Source: Paracoccus aestuariivivens | GTDB lineage: Bacteria > Pseudomonadota > Alphaproteobacteria > Rhodobacterales > Rhodobacteraceae | NCBI RefSeq assembly: GCF_009711225.1 | Contig: NZ_WMIE01000001.1 | Coordinates: 310,001-374,000 of the forward strand | Direction of reading: 5' to 3' | Length of the DNA: 64,000 nt | In this document: positions 58,204 through 64,000 of the stretch, piece by piece | Numbering within the stretch: the first letter of the stretch is position 1 | How the letters are laid out: every line of letters starts with the position of its first letter | Program-made: the position numbers and the translations under genes | The notes under the pieces: generated by a model | Told to the model about the DNA's origin: nothing | The model's database searches: none | What the model saw: only the letters and a program-made list of their open reading frames with translations

Positions 58204-59543
58204 GCCGCCTTTTCGACGGCCGCGACGATGCCTTCGACGACCTCGCGCAATGCGACCTCGTCCTCGGCCTCGGCCATGACGCGGATCAGCGGTTCGGTTC
58301 CCGATTTCCGGATCAGGACCCGCCCCGAGCCATTCAGCCGTGCCTCGGCCCGAGCGATCTCGGCCTGAACGGCCTCGGTCGATAGCGGGTCGGCACCAAC
58401 GGCGTAACGCACGTTTTTCAGCATCTGCGGCACCGGTTCGAACTGTGCGACCAGTTCCGAGGCCTTGCGCCCGCTATCGGACAAGGCGGCCAGAAATTGC
58501 AGACCCGCGATCAGCCCGTCCCCTGTAGTGGCATAGTCGGTCATCACGATATGGCCCGATTGCTCGCCGCCAAGATTGAAGCCCGCCGCCCGCATCCGTT
58601 CGACCACATAGCGGTCGCCCACAGCCGTACGTTCCAGACGTAATCCGCGCCCTTGCAGGTAACGCTCCAATCCAAGGTTCGACATCACGGTTGCCACAAG
58701 GGCTCCGCCACGCAACCGCCCCTGTTCGGCCCAGCGACCGGCAAGAAGTGCCATAAGCTGGTCACCATCGGCGACTTTGCCCTTTTCGTCGATGATCATG
58801 ACGCGGTCGGCATCGCCATCAAGGCTGATGCCCATATGCGCGCCATGTTCCAGTACCGCTTTCGCACAGGCCTCGGGATGGGTCGAGCCAACGCCGTCGT
58901 TGATATTATGTCCGTTCGGGGTCACGCCCAGCGGAATGACCTCGGCGCCCAACTCCCACAATACATCAGGGGCCGCGCGATAGGCCGCGCCATTCGCGCA
59001 ATCGACCACGACCTTCAGACCGTCCAGCCGGTGCCCCACCGGAAAAGTCGTCTTGGCATATTCGACATAGCGCCCACGTCCATCATCGATCCGTTTTGCA
59101 CGACCGATATTCTGGGGCTGCGCCGGAGCGATGTCACCAGCCACGATCGCCTCGATCTCGGCTTCGGCTTCGTCGGATAGCTTGAATCCGTCGGGACCGA
59201 AAAACTTGATCCCGTTATCGGCCGCCGGATTGTGGCTGGCCGAGATCATGATCCCCACATCCGCCCGCATCGAGCGGGTCAGAAAGCCGACCGCTGGCGT
59301 CGGGACCGGTCCCAGCAACAGCACATTCATGCCCGTGCTGGTCAGACCGGCGGTCAAGGCATTTTCCAGCATATAGCCGGACAGGCGGGTGTCCTTGCCG
59401 ATCACGACGCGGTGGTGATCTTCGCCTTTGCGCCGGAAATAGCGACCGGCGGCAGCCCCAAGACGCAACGCCATCTCGGCGGTCATGGGATAGGTGTTGG
59501 CCCGGCCCCGCACACCGTCGGTTCCGAAAAGTTTCCTGCTCAT
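58200..59543 (-). CDS. glmM: Phosphoglucosamine mutase
   Basis: Converts glucosamine-6-phosphate to glucosamine-1-phosphate for UDP-GlcNAc and wall synthesis. The 447-residue enzyme starts [19 protein letters not shown], has the active phosphoserine in [20 protein letters not shown] (~residue 99), the metal site [23 protein letters not shown] and the phosphate loop [22 protein letters not shown] precedes the start at 59543. It overlaps folP by four bases. Confidence 0.98.
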   Translation of the reverse strand: MSRKLFGTDGVRGRANTYPMTAEMALRLGAAAGRYFRRKGEDHHRVVIGKDTRLSGYMLENALTAGLTSTGMNVLLLGPVPTPAVGFLTRSMRADVGIMISASHNPAADNGIKFFGPDGFKLSDEAEAEIEAIVAGDIAPAQPQNIGRAKRIDDGRGRYVEYAKTTFPVGHRLDGLKVVVDCANGAAYRAAPDVLWELGAEVIPLGVTPNGHNINDGVGSTHPEACAKAVLEHGAHMGISLDGDADRVMIIDEKGKVADGDQLMALLAGRWAEQGRLRGGALVATVMSNLGLERYLQGRGLRLERTAVGDRYVVERMRAAGFNLGGEQSGHIVMTDYATTGDGLIAGLQFLAALSDSGRKASELVAQFEPVPQMLKNVRYAVGADPLSTEAVQAEIARAEARLNGSGRVLIRKSGTEPLIRVMAEAEDEVALREVVEGIVAAVEKAA

Positions 59544-60556
59544 TTGTCCCCTCCGGTCACGGCCTGCCATAAGGCAAGGCCCTGCCTTGTTTCTTCCACG
59601 TCATGGACGCGGTGGATTTGTATGCCCTGCGCGACCCCGGCCAAGGTCACGGCCAATGTCCCGGCTGCGCGATCGGCGGGGCGCTCGGCCTTGGCAATAT
59701 TGCCAATGAAGCGTTTGCGCGAGACACCCAACAGAACAACGCAACCCAAGGCATGAAACAGCGAGATCCGCCGCAGGATGGCAAGATTATGCGCCTCGGT
59801 CTTTCCAAAACCAATGCCCGGATCGACGATGATCCAGTTGCGGGGGATTCCCGCCGCTTCGGCCCGCGCGATCCGCTCGGCCAGCGCGTCGTAAACATCC
59901 AGCAGAACATCGCCATAGGTCGGGTTGTCCTGCATGTCTTCTGGGATACCCTGGGCATGCATCAGACATACCGGTACCCTCGCATCGGCGACGACCCGCG
60001 CCATCGCCGGATCGAAATCAAAGCCGGACACGTCGTTCACCAGCCCCGCACCCGCCGCAATGGCAGCACGAGCAACCGCTGATTTACGGGTATCGACCGA
60101 GATCGCGGCCAGAGCCCGCGTCGCCGCGATCACCGGAGCGATGCGGGCGATCTCGGCCTCGACCGGAACTTCCAAAGCGCCAGGGCGGGTGGATTCCCCG
60201 CCAATATCCAGTATCTGCGCGCCTTGCGCCGTCAGACGCCGCGCCTGTGCGACCCCTTCATATGCACCGCCATCCGAGAAACTGTCGGGCGTCGCGTTCA
60301 CGATGCCCATGATGCGCGGACGATTCATCACCAACCCCAGCACATCAGCACGCGGTGCCGTCAGCGCGGCAAGGACGTCATCAGGCGCGTGATCGCTCAG
60401 AACCGGAGTCCGACCCCGACGCAAGACCTCGAATTGCGAGAAGCGGACCCATCCACCGGCAAGCTGCCAGCGGCCATGTTCGGCGGGAATCGGTCGGTAA
60501 TAGGTATCGGTCATCATGTTCGGTGCTGGTTCGAGCGGCCTGATACGCTGGATCAC
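59540..60556 (-). CDS. folP: Dihydropteroate synthase
   Basis: Joins 4-aminobenzoate to hydroxymethyl-dihydropterin diphosphate in folate synthesis. The TIM-barrel has [64 protein letters not shown] and GVSRKRFIG, the sulfonamide-target core. There is a ~75-residue N-terminal part before the usual domain. The GTG at 60556 overlaps the folB stop as GTGA; ATG codons at 60517 and 60514 ([10 protein letters not shown]) are alternative starts. Confidence 0.96.
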   Translation of the reverse strand: MIQRIRPLEPAPNMMTDTYYRPIPAEHGRWQLAGGWVRFSQFEVLRRGRTPVLSDHAPDDVLAALTAPRADVLGLVMNRPRIMGIVNATPDSFSDGGAYEGVAQARRLTAQGAQILDIGGESTRPGALEVPVEAEIARIAPVIAATRALAAISVDTRKSAVARAAIAAGAGLVNDVSGFDFDPAMARVVADARVPVCLMHAQGIPEDMQDNPTYGDVLLDVYDALAERIARAEAAGIPRNWIIVDPGIGFGKTEAHNLAILRRISLFHALGCVVLLGVSRKRFIGNIAKAERPADRAAGTLAVTLAGVAQGIQIHRVHDVEETRQGLALWQAVTGGDK

Positions 60557-61344
60557 ATCCGGCCGGTCGTCACGTGAAACATCGCAGGTATTTCGGGCAA
60601 GGGCTGATCCTCGGGCAGCGCCCAGTCCAACCGGCTTGCGCCCAGCCTATCCGCCAGCCAGATTGCCAAGGCATGGGGATGAGGCGGCAAAGACAGCACA
60701 TCGCGCACCATCCGCGCCGGAGCCCAGACCACTGCGCGGCCTTCGGATGCGGCCCAGTCCAGCTCGGTCCGGCTATCGGCCACGGTCAGCCCGAGCCGTC
60801 CTGCCAAAGCCCAAGCGGCCTGATCCAAGGCCAGCAATGCGATCTCGCGACCATTTCCGCCTTGCGGAACGGGCAGTCCGGGTGCGTCGGGAACCAAAGC
60901 CACAGCGCCCTTTGGCAAGTCGATTTCACTGCCGTGGAAAATCACGCGCATCGGAATGGCGATTTCCTCGGCCTCGACGCGGGCCTGACGGCGGGTCAGC
61001 GTCACGCCCAAAGCGCCCGGAATGCGGTCCAGCTTCTCGACCGTGACCGAGACCTGCGCCGCGCGCGGATGCACCAGAATCTGGGCCGCGATCTTTTCCG
61101 CCAGCGTCTCGAGCAGATCGTAGCGCCTGTCGGCAAGGCCGCTTGCGACGGCCTCGGTCAGAACGTCGTAGCTGAGAATTCGGTCCACCTCGTCATCGAC
61201 CCCGACCACATGGCTGGCCAATTCAACCTCGATGTTGAAGCGCAGCCGCTGAAGGTTACCCCTCTCGGTCTGGAAGGCGCCAATTTCGGCCGAAACGACA
61301 TAGTCGCGCAGGTGGATACGGTCAGGCTGGTCCATATGCAGCAT
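60553..61344 (-). CDS. folB: Dihydroneopterin aldolase with C-terminal extension
   Basis: The first ~130 residues are a FolB domain (IHLRDYVVSAEIGAFQTERG then LRFNIEVELA, SYDVLTEAV and YDLLETLAEKIAAQIL with VTVEKLDRIPGALGV), which makes 6-hydroxymethyl-dihydropterin for folP. The protein continues for another ~130 residues (VIFHGSEIDLPKGAVALVPD to the end) that match no family I can recognise. Bacterial FolB is usually ~120 residues, so this is about double length. It is the first gene of folB-folP-glmM. Confidence 0.9.
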   Translation of the reverse strand: MLHMDQPDRIHLRDYVVSAEIGAFQTERGNLQRLRFNIEVELASHVVGVDDEVDRILSYDVLTEAVASGLADRRYDLLETLAEKIAAQILVHPRAAQVSVTVEKLDRIPGALGVTLTRRQARVEAEEIAIPMRVIFHGSEIDLPKGAVALVPDAPGLPVPQGGNGREIALLALDQAAWALAGRLGLTVADSRTELDWAASEGRAVVWAPARMVRDVLSLPPHPHALAIWLADRLGASRLDWALPEDQPLPEIPAMFHVTTGRM

Positions 61345-61352
61345 TTCACAGG

Positions 61353-61382
61353 AAAACGGCCCCGCCGCAAGGGACGGGGCCG
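61353..61382 (-). terminator. Terminator after the cell-wall hydrolase gene
   Basis: On the minus strand CGGCCCCG with CGGGGCCG (8 bp, 10-base loop) is followed by TTTTCC. It lies between the hydrolase gene and folB. Confidence 0.65.
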
Positions 61383-61405
61383 AAACAGATCCGGTCAGGC
61401 TTGCG

Positions 61406-61921
61406 TCAGTTCGACGCGATGCGGTGACCCGAGCGGTAGAAGGTGTGGCTGCCGATGCGCGTCGTGCGCTCGAACTTGCGCGACCAGGACGGTTTCACAC
61501 GGCCTGCGTGGAAATAGGTCGCGCCGTTGGTCAGATTGCGCGGGCCGCCCTGCAGGGCAGCTTTGGCGATTTTCTGGGCGCGCGAGAAGGCGCCCTGTTC
61601 GCGAATACGGGTCTTGCGATAGGTGAACTGGCCCTTCTGGTTCACGACGCCGCAAACCGATTTCGGGAACCTTGGGTGATCTACGCGGTTGAGAATGACC
61701 TCGGCCACAGCTTGCTGGCCTTTTGCGCCCTCGCCGCGGGCTTCAAAGTAAAGTGCCTCGGACAGGCAGGCGAGGTCGGTAGAGCTGACCTTCTGGGCAG
61801 CGGCTGCACCAGTTTTGGTGCTGGATTTCGTATCGGCGTTTGCCGAAGTGGCCAACATGGCCGGGGTGGTAAGGGCTACACACAGGGAAACGCGCGCCAG
61901 CCACGACATGAGTGTCGACAT
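61406..61921 (-). CDS. Cell-wall hydrolase (SleB/CwlJ family)
   Basis: A 171-residue exported enzyme: signal peptide (WLARVSLCVALTTPAMLATSANA), a short linker and a Hydrolase_2 domain with CLSEALYFEARGEGAKGQQ then VAEVILNRVDHPRFPKSVC, GQFTYRKT and ATYFHAGRVKPSWSR. The family, first known from spore germination, contains lytic glycosidases with the catalytic Glu in YFEARGE. In proteobacteria it likely acts in wall turnover. It is transcribed on its own, ended by a terminator. Confidence 0.9.
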   Translation of the reverse strand: MSTLMSWLARVSLCVALTTPAMLATSANADTKSSTKTGAAAAQKVSSTDLACLSEALYFEARGEGAKGQQAVAEVILNRVDHPRFPKSVCGVVNQKGQFTYRKTRIREQGAFSRAQKIAKAALQGGPRNLTNGATYFHAGRVKPSWSRKFERTTRIGSHTFYRSGHRIASN

Positions 61922-62138
61922 GATGATCCCGTTACATGGATCCGGCTCACTGTCCGGTCGGTTTCGTACTTGGGCCGTTCTGACCCTTATCTCGGGTGTC
62001 AGAGACCAAAGAACCGACGCGCCTTGCTAGTTGGCTTTTTCGGGATTCGACTTATCCACAGGATTTTTAATGATTTTGGCGGAAACCCGCCGAGGTGAAA
62101 TTCGCTGACGGGCGGGATTTGGCCAAAACCGGAATCGT

Positions 62139-64000
62139 CTACGACTGCGCCGCAGGGTCGGTTTTGGGCGATTCCTGAGCCATCAGGATCGATTCCTGCG
62201 CCGCCGCAAGCCGCGCGACAGGGACGCGGAACGGCGAACAGGACACATAATTCACCCCTGCCCGCAGGCAGAACGCGATCGATTCCGGGTTGCCGCCATG
62301 CTCGCCGCAAACCGAAATGGTGATCCCCGGAGACTGGCAACGGGCGCGCTCGGCCCCGATCGCGACCAGTTCTCCGACGCCATCGCGGTCAAGAATATGG
62401 AACGGATCTTCGGCAAAGACGCCCTGCCCGACATAGGTTCCCATGAAGCGCCCCGCATCGTCGCGCGACAAACCATAGGTCATCTGGGTCAGGTCGTTCG
62501 TGCCGAAAGACAGGAATGCTGCATGTTCGGCAATATCGCCCGCGCGCAAGGCCGCGCGCGGAGTTTCCACCATCACACCCAGGCGGTAAGTGAAGTCGCG
62601 CCGCGTTTCGTTGCGGACGGCGGCAGCGACGGCGTCGATGCGGGTCTTGACCAGTTCGACCTCGCGACGGGCGCTCACCAGCGGGATCATGATCTCGGGG
62701 ACGACAGGATCGCCGTTCTTGCTGGCAAGAATGGTGGCCTCGAAAATGGCGCGGGCCTGCATGTCGTAAATTTCGGGAACCGTGATGCCCAGACGAACGC
62801 CGCGCATTCCCAGCATCGGGTTGAACTCGCTCAGCGCCTCGACCCGTCGGGTGACGTCAGATAGCGGCAGATCGAGCGACTCGGCCAGTTCACGCATCCC
62901 CTCACGGTCATGCGGCAGGAACTCGTGCAAAGGCGGGTCGAACAGGCGGATGGTGACGGGAAGGCCCGCCATGATTTCGAACAAAGCAGCAAAGTCGCTG
63001 CGCTGCATCGGCAAGAGCCGTTCCAGCGACAGACGACGATCCTCGGGCTTGTCGGCGAAGATCATCTCGCGCATGGCAGGCAAACGTTGGTCGTCAAAGA
63101 ACATATGCTCGGTCCGGCACAGCCCGATGCCCTGCGCGTTGAACATCCGCGCGGTGCGGGCGTCCTCGGGCGTGTCGGCATTGGCCCTGATCCGGATGCT
63201 GGAATGCTGGTCGGCCCATTCCAGCAATTGGGTAAAGCTGTCGTCCAGTGCTGGTTCGAGCATCTCGGCCTCACCGGCAAGAACCTCGCCCGAGGTGCCG
63301 TCGATGGTGATTTTCTCGCCTTCGTGGAAAATCCGGCCACCCGTTTGCATGGTGCGGGCGCGGGTGTCGATCGACAGTCCCGAGACTCCGACGATGCACG
63401 GCAAACCGATCCCACGCGCGATCACGGCGGCATGGCTGGTCATCCCGCCACGTTCGGTCAGGACCGCGACAGCCGCATGCATCCCCCGCACATCTTCGGG
63501 CACAGTTTCGCGGCGGACCAGAACACAACGCTCGCCCCGCGCTTCGGCGGCCTGCGCTGCGGCGGCAGTGAATACGATCATACCGGTCGCCGCACCGGGA
63601 CTGGCATTGATACCCTTAGCGACCAGATCGCGCGGCGCGCCCGGATCAACCTGATAATGCAACAGGTCGGACAGCGCACGCGGCTCGACCCGAGTCACAG
63701 CCTCGGCAACCGGAATGATGCCGTCATGCGCCAGCGACACCGCGATCCTGACGCTGGCACGCGAACTGCGCTGGACCCTTACCGCGTCGATGATCGAAAG
63801 GTTGCTGTCCGAGACGGCGAATTCGATCTGCATTTCCTCGCGTAGGCGTTCGCGGCAGGCGACGCCGAAGCGGATCAGATCGGCAAAAACCTCGGGGGCG
63901 GCTTCCTCGAGCGAAGGACCACGCGGATCGCGGGTCAGGTACAGGGTTTCGGTCCCTTCTCGTTCGGCCCGACCCTGAGTTTGCCCGCGAAAACGTCCGG
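62139..64000 (-). CDS. ppdK: Pyruvate phosphate dikinase (3' part, start outside window)
   Basis: Interconverts PEP and pyruvate with ATP/AMP and phosphate. The frame is open to the right edge, so about 620 C-terminal residues of a ~890-residue protein are visible: the end of the nucleotide-binding part (GTETLYLTRDPRGP), the phosphohistidine domain with TERGGMTSHAAVIARG, and the C-terminal PEP-binding TIM barrel (RTEHMFFDDQRLPAM, GMRGVRLGI, MVETPRAAL, FGTNDLTQMTYGLSRDD) with the catalytic Cys in ISVCGEHGGNPESI. A PEP-synthase-type enzyme is less likely because of these motifs. Confidence 0.92.
   Translation of the reverse strand, partial: GRFRGQTQGRAEREGTETLYLTRDPRGPSLEEAAPEVFADLIRFGVACRERLREEMQIEFAVSDSNLSIIDAVRVQRSSRASVRIAVSLAHDGIIPVAEAVTRVEPRALSDLLHYQVDPGAPRDLVAKGINASPGAATGMIVFTAAAAQAAEARGERCVLVRRETVPEDVRGMHAAVAVLTERGGMTSHAAVIARGIGLPCIVGVSGLSIDTRARTMQTGGRIFHEGEKITIDGTSGEVLAGEAEMLEPALDDSFTQLLEWADQHSSIRIRANADTPEDARTARMFNAQGIGLCRTEHMFFDDQRLPAMREMIFADKPEDRRLSLERLLPMQRSDFAALFEIMAGLPVTIRLFDPPLHEFLPHDREGMRELAESLDLPLSDVTRRVEALSEFNPMLGMRGVRLGITVPEIYDMQARAIFEATILASKNGDPVVPEIMIPLVSARREVELVKTRIDAVAAAVRNETRRDFTYRLGVMVETPRAALRAGDIAEHAAFLSFGTNDLTQMTYGLSRDDAGRFMGTYVGQGVFAEDPFHILDRDGVGELVAIGAERARCQSPGITISVCGEHGGNPESIAFCLRAGVNYVSCSPFRVPVARLAAAQESILMAQESPKTDPAAQS

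Overview
This 64 kb window is GC-rich chromosomal DNA from an alphaproteobacterium of the order Rhodobacterales, most like Paracoccus/Rhodobacter. The main reasons are the sdh-mcl2-mdh-sucCDAB-lpd gene order, a CckA-type kinase gene, a GTTC-N7-GTTC LexA box at recA, DUF1127 proteins, a DksA without a zinc finger, and a large array of CCUCCUCCC-loop (cuckoo/CcsR-type) small RNAs. No plasmid, phage, insertion sequence, CRISPR, rRNA or tRNA gene was seen.

Layout. 1-3.1 kb: end of a urease operon (ureC 3' part, a DUF1127 gene, ureE, ureF, ureG). 3.1-16 kb: a class II amidotransferase, a DUF1330 protein, alaS, recA, a sulfotransferase-like protein, the hybrid kinase cckA, an RsmB-like rRNA methyltransferase, a lytic transglycosylase, guaB and a FadL-type outer-membrane protein. 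16-25.9 kb: first half of the division and cell-wall (dcw) cluster on the minus strand, mraZ-rsmH-ftsL-ftsI-murE-murF-mraY-murD, with unusual MraZ-type repeats in its upstream region; the cluster stops at murD behind a terminator. 25.9-28.2 kb: mrp/apbC, then a DUF1127 gene followed by fourteen hairpins in seven pairs, each exposing a CCTCCTCCCT loop. 28.2-33 kb: rlmJ, ampD, an excalibur-like lipoprotein, gatA, gatC, a metallo-beta-lactamase-fold hydrolase and a 49-residue protein.

33-54.4 kb is a citric-acid-cycle block: sdhCD-A-(two lipoproteins and a sulfotransferase)-sdhB on the minus strand, then DUF1737, NnrU, mcl2 and a TauE/SafE permease, then mdh, a large RTX-repeat protein gene (minus strand), sucCD, sucA, sucB (two lipoyl domains) and lpd on the plus strand. 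The sdh and sucCD upstream regions share a pair of TGTGATCACA palindromes spaced exactly 21 bp, which suggests common control. 54.5-64 kb: an SLT lipoprotein, a GNAT acetyltransferase, a MoxR ATPase, dksA, an FAD monooxygenase, the glmM-folP-folB operon, a SleB/CwlJ-type hydrolase and the 3' part of a pyruvate phosphate dikinase gene that runs off the right edge.

The most interesting item is the 27.2-28.15 kb transcription unit: a heat-shock-type promoter candidate, a CcaF1-like DUF1127 gene, seven two-hairpin anti-Shine-Dalgarno RNA modules and a terminator. The family is known (four CcsR RNAs in Rhodobacter sphaeroides), but this array is larger and its arms covary strongly around an invariant loop.
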